A stretch of DNA of 64,000 nucleotides from Pseudomonadota bacterium (GCA_023388175.1 JAEWGT010000003.1:62001-126000), one strand, 5' to 3'; shown: positions 44,688 to 53,159, counted from the first letter of the stretch. Numbers and translations are program-made. The notes: generated by a model not told the origin, from the letters alone.

Positions 44688-45224
44688 TTATGAAATGGGG
44701 GCGTCCCGCCATTCGCCCGGCGCCAGCCCGTCCAGCGTCCAGTCACCGATCTGCCATCTGACCAGCCGCAGGGTGGGGAAACCCACTGCGGCGGTCATGC
44801 GGCGGACCTGCCGGTTGCGGCCTTCCTTGATGGTGAGGCTGAGCCAGCTGTCGGGGACGGTTTTTCGGAAGCGGACGGGGGGATTGCGCGGCCAGAGGTC
44901 GGGCGGATTGATGCGTCTGACAGTGGCGGGGCGGGTGGGGCCGTCATTGAGGGTGACGCCGCGGCGCAGGGTTTCGAGGGCCTTTTCGTCGGGTTCGCCT
45001 TCGACCTGCACCAGATAGGTCTTGGCGAGCTTGAACTTTGGATCGGCGATACGGGCCTGCAACTGGCCGTCATCGGTCAGCAGCAACAGGCCCTCGCTGT
45101 CCTTGTCGAGCCGTCCGGCGGGATAGACGTTTTTGGCGTTGATATATTTGGCCAGCGTCTCGCCCTCGCCGGAAAACTGGGTGAGCACGTTGAAGGGCTT
45201 GTTGAAGAGGATGAGGCGGGCCAT
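44688..45224 (-). CDS. Large-subunit rRNA pseudouridine synthase, RluE-like
   Basis: 178 aa of the RsuA/RluB/E/F family. Catalytic Asp in YPAGRLDKDSEGLLLLTDDG and a family ending in GRNRQVRRMTAAVGFPTLRLVRWQIGDW. It lacks an S4 domain at the N-terminus, as RluE does, so 23S U2457 is the likely target. Start ATG 45224. Confidence 0.9.
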   Translation of the reverse strand: MARLILFNKPFNVLTQFSGEGETLAKYINAKNVYPAGRLDKDSEGLLLLTDDGQLQARIADPKFKLAKTYLVQVEGEPDEKALETLRRGVTLNDGPTRPATVRRINPPDLWPRNPPVRFRKTVPDSWLSLTIKEGRNRQVRRMTAAVGFPTLRLVRWQIGDWTLDGLAPGEWRDAPIS

Positions 45225-45421
45225 GGGCAAGGCATCCGGCATGGTGGCCTGTTCGTCAAGGCCCAGTGCCGCAATGCGCCCGGCAAAACGGGGCGCCGGG
45301 TTTGCGCTTCCAAGCCCCGACGAAAGGCACCCGCCGCTGGCGCGTTGTTGAACCGGCTACCCTTGCCCGAAGCGGCGCGGATGGTTATCCCCTGATGCAG
45401 ATACCGAACGAGGAGCCCGTT

Positions 45422-46288
45422 TTGGCCAAACGCCGTCACCCCACTTCGCTGCGCACGTCCGGTGAAGACGTCGCCGTCTCGCTCAAGGCCCCCGATACCC
45501 CGCAGACCCGCAGCGCCGCCTATCGGCTGGCCTTTGCCGACCCGGAGTTCATGACCTCGGAAGACACGCGCGGCATTCGCTTCCAGCTTGAATATCTCAA
45601 GCCTGAATTCCGCCTGCGCGAGCATGGCATCAATTCGACGGTGGTTCTGTTCGGCGGCGCGCGCATTCCCGAGCCGGGCAAGCCGGCCTGGGCCGCCAAG
45701 AACGAGACCCAGAAGAAAAACCTCGAAGCCGCCTCGCGCTATTACGAGGAAGCGCGCCGCTTTGCGCAATTGGCGAGCCAGACCGCAGCCTCGATGGATT
45801 TCAAGGAATATGTGGTGGTGACCGGCGGCGGGCCGGGGGTGATGGAAGCGGGCAATCGCGGCGCCGCCGATATGGGCGCGCCCTCGATTGGGCTCAATAT
45901 CGTTTTGCCGCACGAACAGGCGCCAAACCTCTATGTGACGCCCGACCTCTCGTTCAATTTCCACTATTTCGCCACGCGCAAGATTCATTTCCTGATGCGC
46001 GCCAAGGCCATTGCCGTCTTCCCCGGCGGCTTCGGCACGCTGGACGAATTCTTCGAGACGCTGACGCTGATCCAGACCGGGCGCATGGACAAGGTGCCGG
46101 TGCTGCTGTTCGGCAAGGCGTTCTGGACCAAGGTGATCAACCTTGAGGCGCTGGCCGAAGCCGGGACCATTTCGCCGACCGATCCCGACCTGTTCACCCT
46201 TGTCGACGACGCGGAAGCCGGCTGGGATTGCGTGCGCAAATTCTACAACCTGCCGGAAATGGGCGAGCCCGCCTGGATCGGCGGCTGA
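45422..46288 (+). CDS. LOG-family (TIGR00730-type) Rossmann-fold protein
   Basis: Family of cytokinin-activating nucleotide phosphoribohydrolases and uncharacterised relatives, related to so-called lysine decarboxylases. 288 aa from TTG 45422, chosen because GAGGAG lies exactly 6 nt upstream; ATG 45395 is the alternative. Motifs are VVVTGGGPGVMEAGNRGA and AVFPGGFGTLDEFFETLTLIQTGR (PGGxGTxxE). The long N-terminal helical part points to the larger LOG subfamily. Confidence 0.88.
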   Translation: MAKRRHPTSLRTSGEDVAVSLKAPDTPQTRSAAYRLAFADPEFMTSEDTRGIRFQLEYLKPEFRLREHGINSTVVLFGGARIPEPGKPAWAAKNETQKKNLEAASRYYEEARRFAQLASQTAASMDFKEYVVVTGGGPGVMEAGNRGAADMGAPSIGLNIVLPHEQAPNLYVTPDLSFNFHYFATRKIHFLMRAKAIAVFPGGFGTLDEFFETLTLIQTGRMDKVPVLLFGKAFWTKVINLEALAEAGTISPTDPDLFTLVDDAEAGWDCVRKFYNLPEMGEPAWIGG

Positions 46289-46384
46289 CTGCACATCTGG
46301 CCTGCGCCGGGGGCGCTGCCGCTGGTTTAACGGCAATGCCACACTCATCGCCTATTGTGCGGCGAAGAGGCTAGGGGACAGGAC

Positions 46385-47857
46385 TTGGAAAAATTCGAGC
46401 TTATCGTCATCGGTTCGGGGCCGGCCGGCCGCCGCGCCGCCATTCAGGCGGCCAAGCTGGGCAAGTCGGTGCTGGTGGTGGAAAACCGGCTGCAACTGGG
46501 CGGGGTTTCGGTGCATACCGGCACCATCCCCTCCAAGACGCTGCGGGAAACGGTGCTCAATCTCTCCGGCTGGCGCGAGCGCGGTTTTTACGGCCTGTCC
46601 TATCGGGTGAAAAAGGACATCGAGGGCAAGGATCTCGGCGCGCGGCTGCGCAAGACGCTCGATTATGAAATCGAGGTGCTGGAGCACCAGTTCGCCCGCA
46701 ACGGCGTGCGCACCTTTGGCGGCATGGCGCGGTTCAGGGACGAGCACCACATCAGCGTCACCGGCCATGATGGGGAAGCCCATATATTCGCTTTCGACCA
46801 TGCGATCATCGCCGTCGGCACCGCGCCCTATCGCCCGGCCAATATCGATTTCGACGGTCACACGGTGATGGACAGCGATACGCTGGTTTCCGAATTGCGG
46901 GTGCCGCGCAGCCTGACGGTGGTGGGCGCGGGCGTTATCGGCATCGAATATGCGACCATTTTTTCCGCGCTCGACGTGCCGGTCACCATCATCGAGCCGC
47001 GCGACAATTTCCTCGACTTCATCGACCGCGAAATCATTGAGGAATTCACCCATGACCTGCGCCAGCGCGGCGTGACCATGCGGCTGGGCGGCAAGGTGGA
47101 GCGGGTGGAAAAGGACGCGCAGGGCTGGGCCATCGCCCATCTCGGTGACGGCCGGCAAATTCGCTCCGACATGCTGCTCTATGCGGCGGGCCGCGTCGGC
47201 GCGACTGCCGATCTGGGGCTCGATTGCTGCGGCGTGGTGCCCGATTCACGCGGGCGTCTGAGCGTGAATCCCAATACATTCCAGACGCAGATCCCCCATA
47301 TCTACGCGGCCGGCGATGTGATCGGCTTTCCCGCGCTCGCCTCGACCTCGATGGAACAGGGGCGGATCGCGGCGCTGCATGCCTTTGGCGCCAAGATGCC
47401 GCCAGCGCCCGATTTCTTCCCCTATGGCATTTATGCCGTGCCGGAAATCTCCACCATCGGCCTGACCGAAGCGCAGGTGCGTGAGCAGAAAATCCCCTAT
47501 GAATGCGGCGTGGCCCGGTTCCGCGAAACCTCGCGCGGCCACATTATGGGCCTGCAGTCGGGCATGATGAAAATGATCGTGGCGCTGGACACCCGAAAAC
47601 TGCTGGGCGTCCATATCGTCGGCGAGGGCGCGACCGAGCTGATCCATATCGGGCAGGCGGTGCTGAACCTGGGGGCCACGCTCGATTATTTCGTCGAGAA
47701 CACGTTCAACTATCCGACCCTGGCCGAAGCCTACAAGATCGCCGCGCTCGACGCCTGGAACCGCATGCCGAAGGTGATGCCCGTCGCGCCGGTCATGGAC
47801 AAGGCAACGCCAACGCCCGACGCGAGCCCGGACACGGCGGAGCCGGTCAAGGGGTAA
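46385..47857 (+). CDS. sthA: Soluble Si-specific NAD(P)+ transhydrogenase
   Basis: FAD-dependent enzyme that passes hydride between NADPH and NAD+. 490 aa from TTG 46385 (AGGGGA upstream; TTG 46355 would also be possible). Dinucleotide folds IGSGPAGRRAAIQAAKLG and VVGAGVIGIEYATIF; the redox loop reads GGVSVHTGTIPSKTLRE, with no CxxxxC, which separates it from lipoamide dehydrogenases. The end segment VGEGATELIHIGQAVL fits SthA. Confidence 0.92.
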   Translation: MEKFELIVIGSGPAGRRAAIQAAKLGKSVLVVENRLQLGGVSVHTGTIPSKTLRETVLNLSGWRERGFYGLSYRVKKDIEGKDLGARLRKTLDYEIEVLEHQFARNGVRTFGGMARFRDEHHISVTGHDGEAHIFAFDHAIIAVGTAPYRPANIDFDGHTVMDSDTLVSELRVPRSLTVVGAGVIGIEYATIFSALDVPVTIIEPRDNFLDFIDREIIEEFTHDLRQRGVTMRLGGKVERVEKDAQGWAIAHLGDGRQIRSDMLLYAAGRVGATADLGLDCCGVVPDSRGRLSVNPNTFQTQIPHIYAAGDVIGFPALASTSMEQGRIAALHAFGAKMPPAPDFFPYGIYAVPEISTIGLTEAQVREQKIPYECGVARFRETSRGHIMGLQSGMMKMIVALDTRKLLGVHIVGEGATELIHIGQAVLNLGATLDYFVENTFNYPTLAEAYKIAALDAWNRMPKVMPVAPVMDKATPTPDASPDTAEPVKG

Positions 47858-47883
47858 GTCTCAATCATGGAGAGCCGCCAGCC

Positions 47884-48002
47884 TTCCCCCTCCCCCTTGA
47901 GGGGAGGGCCGGGGTGAGGGTTCTGCGTCTGACGCTGACTCTACGCTCATGGATGGTTCAGAACCCCCACCCTCATTCCCTCCCCTCAAGGGGGAGGGAG
48001 GC
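47884..48002. repeat. Long inverted repeat between sthA and pirin genes
   Basis: Arms of about 42 bp (47884-47925 and 47961-48002) are imperfect reverse complements; each inner part (ccctcccccttgaggggagg) is itself near-palindromic. Purine/pyrimidine-rich, without coding content. It is the same kind of element as 35703-35816 but not the same sequence. Confidence 0.85.
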
Positions 48003-48037
48003 GATAGAGCCGGGATGCCGTCCCATGATGAAACGAT

Positions 48038-48964
48038 CTAGTAGCTCTTCTCCGGCAGCGGGATGAACTCGGTCTCATCCGGCACCGGGCCGAAGCGGGC
48101 CTGTTTCCAGTCTTCCTTGGCCTGTTCGATCCGCTCCTGGCTGGAGGAGACGAAGTTCCACCAGATATAGCGCGGACCTTCCAGCGCCGTGCCGCCGAGA
48201 AACATCATGCGGGCGGGCGTGATCGCGGTGACGGTAATGGCGTCGCCGGGGCGGAAAACCAGCAGGCGCGGGCCTTCGAACTGGTCGCCGGCAATGTCCA
48301 CGGTTCCGCTGACCAGATAGATGGCGCGTTCTTCATAGTCATTGTCGAGCGGGGCACTCATGCCCGCCCCCAGTTGCACCTCGACATAGAACCAGTCGGA
48401 CGTGGTGGAAACCGGCGCGGTTTTCCCGAACGCGCGTCCAGCAATGATCCGGGCGGAAAGGCCCGTATCGGTCACCGAGGGGAGCAGGTCGGCGGCAAAA
48501 TGCTGGAAGCTCGGGTCGATCTCCTCCTTGCCCTCGGGCAGGGCGATCCAGCTTTGCAGGCCCAGCAGCTTATGGCCATCGGCGCGCTCGACCTCGGGCG
48601 TGCGCTCGGAATGGGCAATGCCGCGCCCTGCCGTCATCAGGTTCATCGCGCCGGGGCGGATATCCTGGATATTGCCCTCGCTGTCGCGGTGCGTGATCTT
48701 GCCGTCGAACAGGTAACTGACGGTGGCGAGGCCGATATGCGGATGGGGTTTGACGTCCATGCCCTGCCCGGCGAGGAATTGCACGGGTCCGAAATGGTCG
48801 AAGAAGATGAAGGGCCCCACCATCTGGCGCTTGCCATGGGGCAGGGCGCGACGCACGGGAAAGCCGCCGCCAAGATCGCGGGTGCGGGGCACCACGACGA
48901 GTTCGAGCGCATCGCAGCTCTGCTTATCGCCGGCAATGGGGTCGTAATCGGGAAGCCAGGTCAT
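48038..48964 (-). CDS. Pirin-family protein
   Basis: 308 aa, bicupin. Metal ligands visible in VKPHPHIGLATVSYLFDGKITHRDS and GRGIAHSERTPE (His, His, His, Glu). C-terminal pirin domain (EERAIYLVSGTVDIAGDQFE). Family members act as quercetinase or as redox-linked regulators; the role here is not known. ATG follows AAAGGAGA, a strong ribosome site. Confidence 0.92.
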   Translation of the reverse strand: MTWLPDYDPIAGDKQSCDALELVVVPRTRDLGGGFPVRRALPHGKRQMVGPFIFFDHFGPVQFLAGQGMDVKPHPHIGLATVSYLFDGKITHRDSEGNIQDIRPGAMNLMTAGRGIAHSERTPEVERADGHKLLGLQSWIALPEGKEEIDPSFQHFAADLLPSVTDTGLSARIIAGRAFGKTAPVSTTSDWFYVEVQLGAGMSAPLDNDYEERAIYLVSGTVDIAGDQFEGPRLLVFRPGDAITVTAITPARMMFLGGTALEGPRYIWWNFVSSSQERIEQAKEDWKQARFGPVPDETEFIPLPEKSY

Positions 48965-49107
48965 GGGCGTCTCCTTTCAGGCAGAGAGTTTGACGCGGCT
49001 TGCAGGGTGCTGTCGAGGCGGCACAGGGATGTGACTTGGGGTGGCGGATGTGGCGGCATGGGCGCCGGGGCACCTTCCGCCTTGACGGGGAGCCGATAGC
49101 CCGAAGC

Positions 49108-50730
49108 TCACCCCGCCTTCTTCGTGCTCCGCCCGCTCTGGTTGGCGAGGCCGCTGATCGTGGCGCGCAGGGCCGCCGGCTTGACCGGCTTGGTGACGAC
49201 GGCAATACCGCGATCCTCGGCGAGCGTACGCACTGCCGGGCTGCGGTCGGCGGTCACCAGGGCGGCGGGCAGGTGGCCGCCCAGATTGTGGCGGAGCCAT
49301 TCGATGGCGTCGAGACCCGAGGTCTGGTCGAGGTGATAGTCCATCAGGACGAGATCGGGATACCAGCCTTCGAGCAGGCGCTCGCGGTCGATCTGCTTGA
49401 GCGAGAGCGCGGTGCGCACATCGCAGCCCCAATGGGTGAGCAGGCCCTCCATGGCTTCGAGGATGGCCCTTTCATTATCGACGCAGAGCACGCGCAGGCT
49501 GAGCGTGCCGAAATCGGGCTCGGCGGCGGGCGCCTCTGCCTTGGCAGCGGGACGTGCATTGCGCACGGCGGGCAGATAGATGGAAAAGCGCGAGCCATGG
49601 CCCTCGCGGCTGTCCAGTTCCAGGGTCAGCCCCAGCGCGCTCACCAGTCTTTGCACGATGGAGAGGCCAAGCCCCAGCCCCTGCGCCATGCGCGCGCCGC
49701 GCTCCAGCCGGGAAAATTCGGCAAAGACCAGCTTGTGCTGGTCCTTGTTGAAGCCGATGCCGGTATCGATGACATCGAGCCGCCAGCGATTGCCGCGCCG
49801 CCGGAGGCCGATCAGCACCTTGCCGCCGACGGGCGTATATTTGATGGCGTTGGAGACCAGGTTTTGCACGATGCGGCCGAGCAGGGCCCGGTCGGCCAGG
49901 ATTGTCGCCTTGGTCGGCACGATGCGCAGGGCAATGGAGCGCTCCCGCGCCATTGGAGCGAATTCCACCTCCGCCTTGCGCAACAGATCCTGCACTTGCA
50001 TCGGGGCAGGCGCAGGCTTCAGCGCGCCGCTGTCGATGCGCGAAATATCGAGCAGCGCGCTCATGATGTCCTCCACCGCCGTCAGCGAGGCCTCGATGGA
50101 ATTGGCCAGCTCGGCAAAGGCGGTGGATTTGGCGCGCTCGATCAGCGTCGAGGTGTAGAGCCTGGCGGCATTGAGCGGTTGCAGCAGGTCGTGGCTGGCG
50201 GCCGCCAGAAACCGGGTCTTGTCGTGATTTGAGGCATCGGCCTTGGCGCGCGCCACTTCCAATTCGCCATTGACCTGCCGCAAAGCCGCCGTGCGCTCTT
50301 CCACCCGTCGTTCGAGGCTCTGGTTCATCTGCTCCAATTGCTGTTCGGCGCGCACCCGCGCCGTGACGTCGGAAAAGCTGATGACCAGCCCGGCGTCAGG
50401 CAGGCGGCTCGAATGAAATTCCAGCACCTGACCTTCACTGCCCAGCCGCTGGGTAATGGTGGTGGGCGCCGAGGTCAGCACGTTGATGCGCTCGATCGCC
50501 AGCCGCGTTGCATCGCCAGAGCCCAGATCGCCCCGATCAGCCATGAACAGGGCAATGTCGAATAGCGCAGTGCCGGGCCGGGTGAGATCCTCGGGCAGCC
50601 CCAGCAGGCTGTTATAGCGCTGGTTGGATGCGGTGAGCCGCAGCCCCGCATCGAACAGGGCTATGCCCTGGGGGACATGGTCCATGGCCAGCTTGAGGGC
50701 TTCGGCCCTTTCCTGTGGATGCGAAGACAT
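49108..50730 (-). CDS. Hybrid sensor histidine kinase (PAS-HisKA-HATPase-REC)
   Basis: 540 aa without membrane span. PAS-like domain at 10-125 (AMDHVPQGIALFDAGLRLTASNQRY), coiled coil to 165, H-box His180 in FLAAASHDLLQPLNAARL, N-box NLVSNAIKYTP, G-boxes DTGIGFN and GLGLGLSI, and a receiver with phospho-Asp464 (DLVLMDYHLD). This layout fits the NahK-type cytoplasmic hybrids. The LuxR-type regulator at 51645 may be a partner, but its receiver has Asn where the Asp should be. Confidence 0.93.
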   Translation of the reverse strand: MSSHPQERAEALKLAMDHVPQGIALFDAGLRLTASNQRYNSLLGLPEDLTRPGTALFDIALFMADRGDLGSGDATRLAIERINVLTSAPTTITQRLGSEGQVLEFHSSRLPDAGLVISFSDVTARVRAEQQLEQMNQSLERRVEERTAALRQVNGELEVARAKADASNHDKTRFLAAASHDLLQPLNAARLYTSTLIERAKSTAFAELANSIEASLTAVEDIMSALLDISRIDSGALKPAPAPMQVQDLLRKAEVEFAPMARERSIALRIVPTKATILADRALLGRIVQNLVSNAIKYTPVGGKVLIGLRRRGNRWRLDVIDTGIGFNKDQHKLVFAEFSRLERGARMAQGLGLGLSIVQRLVSALGLTLELDSREGHGSRFSIYLPAVRNARPAAKAEAPAAEPDFGTLSLRVLCVDNERAILEAMEGLLTHWGCDVRTALSLKQIDRERLLEGWYPDLVLMDYHLDQTSGLDAIEWLRHNLGGHLPAALVTADRSPAVRTLAEDRGIAVVTKPVKPAALRATISGLANQSGRSTKKAG

Positions 50731-50899
50731 GAAGCGGCGACATGGGTTTGTGTTGAACACAAGCGTTATCGGCCCGCTCAACCATCAGTGCAAGACCGCC
50801 AATAGACCCATTGCTTTTGGGGCCAAAGCCCTGCAATCGTTAACACGGATTAACCAGAAACCGCCCAAAACGGCGGCACGAGACTATGGAGGGCTTCCA

Positions 50900-51295
50900 G
50901 TGAGTGGCTTTTTGAAGGAATTCCGGGACTTTGCCGTCAAGGGCAACATGATCGACCTTGCCATCGGCGTGATCATTGGCGCGGCTTTCGGAGCCATCGT
51001 GTCGTCCATCGTCGATGACATTTTCATGCCGCTGATCGGCATTATCATTGGCGGCATCGATTTTTCCGCTGTTGTCCTGCAAGTGGGTGAAGCACGGGTC
51101 AATATCGGCCTGTTCCTCAACGCCGTGGTCAAGTTCACCATCGTCGCCTTCGTGCTCTTCCTCGTGGTCAAGGGCATCAATTCGCTCAAGCGCGAAGCCG
51201 CCAAGGAGCCGGTGGAAACCACGCCCGCCCCGACAAAGGAAGAAATCCTGCTCACCGAGATCCGTGACGCCCTGCGCGCGCAGAACAAGGCCTGA
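50900..51295 (+). CDS. mscL: Large-conductance mechanosensitive channel
   Basis: 131 aa, opens on osmotic down-shock. GTG 50900 is the start, with GGAGGG 6 nt upstream; the longer frame upstream is not used. TM1 reads MIDLAIGVIIGAAFGAIVSSIV, TM2 AVVKFTIVAFVLFLVVKGI, followed by a short charged C-terminal bundle. Typical size and sequence. Confidence 0.96.
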   Translation: MSGFLKEFRDFAVKGNMIDLAIGVIIGAAFGAIVSSIVDDIFMPLIGIIIGGIDFSAVVLQVGEARVNIGLFLNAVVKFTIVAFVLFLVVKGINSLKREAAKEPVETTPAPTKEEILLTEIRDALRAQNKA

Positions 51296-51299
51296 AGCA

Positions 51300-51328
51300 A
51301 AAAGAGGGCCGGTGAGAACCGGCCTTTT
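51300..51328 (+). terminator. Rho-independent terminator after mscL
   Basis: Arms ggccgg (51307-51312) and ccggcc (51319-51324) with A-rich start and a TTTT tail lie 11 nt after the mscL stop. Confidence 0.85.
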
Positions 51329-51644
51329 CTACGCAGTGATACTAGGAATAATAGCTCTAGACAGGAATATAGTCCTGATATACCGTGAAGGGCATAGGTG
51401 GTTCCTCCTACGAAATGTCCTTATCGGACCATGGGACCACCTAGGGCAAACTACAGGAGAGGGGGATTCGGACGGGAGGCGGCTTTGGCGGCTTATGCCG
51501 TGGGGCTGGCCGATGGCTCCGGGTTTTCCGGGCGCGTCAGGCGGATGCGGTGCAGCGTCTCGCGGTGACACGTCGAGCAGGGGGAGTGAGCTTCGGCCGC
51601 GCGCAGCTGGCTCCCGGTCACACTGTGCCGAAAGGGATATAGGC
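51329..51644 (+). promoter_or_regulatory. Structured upstream region of response regulator gene
   Basis: 316 nt without a gene; the first 130 nt are AT-richer than the surroundings. Direct repeats AGGAATA lie at 51344-51350 and 51363-51369 (19 bp apart). A two-part stem follows: taggtggttcc (51395-51405) with gggaccaccta (51433-51443) outside, gtcc/ggac (51417-51420, 51426-51429) inside. No terminator T-run is seen. It could be an operator set or a 5' leader. Confidence 0.5.
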
Positions 51645-52280
51645 ATGAATACGCATTCTTACTATCACGCCTTTCTCAACCGCGACCGGCTGGTCCATAT
51701 CGTCGATTCAGATCTGGGCATTTGCGAAGCCTTGAGTGTGTTGTTCCGGCTGGAGGGCTTCCAGACCAGTTTTTCGCGCGATGCGGCCAGCGCCATTACC
51801 GCCATGGAACGGCGCTATCCCGACGTGGCCGTCATCAACCTCGTCCTGGGCGAAGATAGCGGGCTGGGTCTGTTGCGCCGGGTCAAGGCATTGCGCACCG
51901 GGGCGCCGGTGATCATGCTGTCCAACGCCCCGCAGGTGGAGGCGGCGGTCACCGCGATGAAGCTGGGCGCCACCGACGTACTCACCAAGCCCATAGACAG
52001 CGAACACCTGCTGACCGTCATCCGCGATGCGTTGCGCCGGGACGTGCATCTTGGCGCCATGAGCGAAGGTCGCCGCCCCGTGGAAGTGCGCGGCTTCGCC
52101 CAACTCACTCCGCGCGAGCGCGAAGTGCTGCAATTGATCACCAATGGCCAGTCCAACAAGGAGGCCGGACGCGAATTGGGCATTTCCCCGCGAACCATCG
52201 AGGTGCATCGTGCCCGGGTGATGGAGAAGCTGGGCGCGCGGAATACCGCCGACCTGATGCGGATCGTCTTGACTTCGTAG
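51645..52280 (+). CDS. LuxR/FixJ-type response regulator with Asn in place of phospho-Asp
   Basis: 211 aa. Receiver at residues 15-130 keeps the acidic pair Asp21/Asp23 (HIVDSDLG), Ser93 and Lys115 (VLTKPID), but the phospho-acceptor position is Asn65 (VAVINLVLGED; codon AAC 51837-51839). The LuxR-type HTH spans about 147-205 (LTPREREVLQLITNGQSNKEAGRELGISPRTIEVHRARVMEKLG). It therefore probably binds DNA without Asp phosphorylation. A ribosome site (AAAGGGATA) precedes ATG 51645. Confidence 0.9.
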   Translation: MNTHSYYHAFLNRDRLVHIVDSDLGICEALSVLFRLEGFQTSFSRDAASAITAMERRYPDVAVINLVLGEDSGLGLLRRVKALRTGAPVIMLSNAPQVEAAVTAMKLGATDVLTKPIDSEHLLTVIRDALRRDVHLGAMSEGRRPVEVRGFAQLTPREREVLQLITNGQSNKEAGRELGISPRTIEVHRARVMEKLGARNTADLMRIVLTS

Positions 52281-52284
52281 CGTT

Positions 52285-52357
52285 AGGAAATCGCTCCGGT
52301 GGAGCGATTTTAGCGAAGAAGGCCATGAGAGCTATGCTCGAATGGCGAGGTAGCGTC
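52285..52357 (+). repeat. Palindromic intergenic repeat, copy B
   Basis: Perfect 10-bp stem aaatcgctcc/ggagcgattt with loop GGT, then tagcgaagaaggccatgaga and ctcgaatggcgaggtagcgt. It begins 5 nt after the response-regulator stop; the stem followed by TTTT may also end that transcript. Copy C follows head to tail with no gap. Confidence 0.88.
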
Positions 52358-52482
52358 AGGAAATCGCTCCGGTGGAGCGATTTTAGCGAACTTCGCGGCC
52401 GGTCCGAAGGACGGAAGGCTTCAGTGAAGCCTTGCGAGGCAAGAAGGCCATGAGAGCTGTGCGCGAATGGCGAGGTGGCGTC
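52358..52482 (+). repeat. Palindromic intergenic repeat, copy C, split by 52-bp block
   Basis: Starts with the same stem as copy B (52361-52383), then at the tagcgaa/gaaggcc joint carries an extra 52-bp block (52391-52442), after which the conserved flank resumes (gaaggccatgagagctgtgc ... ggtggcgtc). The block contains the perfect palindrome aaggcttca-g-tgaagcctt (52415-52433). It looks like an inserted hairpin module. Confidence 0.85.
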
Positions 52483-52604
52483 GGGATTGGACGGCACGGG
52501 CGCTGGGAGTGACAGCGGAATCCTGATAGGGCTGGGCCTGCGCGGTCATACGAGTGCGTCCGTCTGCCGTTTCAGGTGAGGCGTGTATTTTGTTAGGATA
52601 GTTT

Positions 52605-52868
52605 TTGCAGGTACAGGTTCGCGACAACAATGTCGATCAAGCCCTAAGAGTATTGAAAAAGCGCCTTCAGCGAGAAGGTGTGTTCCGGGAAATGAAGATC
52701 CGGAAATATTACGAAAAGCCCTCGGAAGTGCGCACGCGCAAGATGGCCGAGGCCGTGCGGCGCGCCCGCAAGAATGCCCGCAAGCAGGCCATTCGCGAAG
52801 GTCTTATCGCTGCGCCCAAAAAGCCTGAGCGGACCAGTTCGCGTCCACCGGCCCGCCCGGCTAGCTAG
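52605..52868 (+). CDS. rpsU: 30S ribosomal protein S21
   Basis: 87 aa starting with TTG 52605 (AGGA six nt upstream): MQVQVRDNNVDQALRVLKKR then REGVFREMKIRKYYEKPSEVRTRKMAEAVRRARKNARKQ. The match to alphaproteobacterial S21 starts (M-Q-V-x-V-R-D-N-N) sets the start. A basic Pro/Ser-rich tail ends it. No other ribosomal gene is near. Confidence 0.95.
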   Translation: MQVQVRDNNVDQALRVLKKRLQREGVFREMKIRKYYEKPSEVRTRKMAEAVRRARKNARKQAIREGLIAAPKKPERTSSRPPARPAS

Positions 52869-52872
52869 GGTC

Positions 52873-53121
52873 TCACGCTGATGGCCGGCCCCTTGGCCTG
52901 GCCATCAGCCTGCCATGCAGGTGTCTGATCTGGTTCGGCCCAAGCGTATGGTTGCCCACTTCAAGCCTCGCGCCACGCAGGCTGACTGGGGCGGCCTGTT
53001 CGACCGCGAAGCGTATGGCATTGGCGGCGGAGCGGAATTGGCGTGGGCCCTGTGCGAGCGCCGTTGTGGTATCGCTGCCAAGGAACAATTGCCCCGGCGC
53101 GTTCAAAATCTGGATATTCAT
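52873..53121 (-). CDS. Small protein of unknown function, paralogue of next gene (82 aa)
   Basis: Starts MNIQILNAPGQLFLGSDTTT; the core RQFRSAANAIRFAVEQAAPVSLRGARLEVGN and IRHL matches the neighbour at 53160-53402 (FPSLAEAIRYAVEDLPQAQMRALVLESGD, IRAL). This likeness is the main support for both. No motif is known to me. A 9-bp palindrome (ctgatggcc/ggccatcag, 52878-52908) lies inside its last codons, between it and the convergent rpsU. Confidence 0.65.
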   Translation of the reverse strand: MNIQILNAPGQLFLGSDTTTALAQGPRQFRSAANAIRFAVEQAAPVSLRGARLEVGNHTLGPNQIRHLHGRLMARPRGRPSA

Positions 53122-53159
53122 AGTGTCTTTCTGTCGGCCCTTGGCCGGTAATTGCAGCG

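Noticed and set aside
52138..52630. Overlapping minus-strand frames across the tandem repeat region
   Set aside because: The recurring peptide (HSSIALMAFFAKIAPPERF-like) simply translates the repeat unit and also appears at copy A; there is no ribosome site or start context.
52878..52908. 9-bp palindrome between rpsU and the 82-aa gene as a terminator
   Set aside because: No T-run follows on either strand and it lies inside the last codons of the 82-aa frame.
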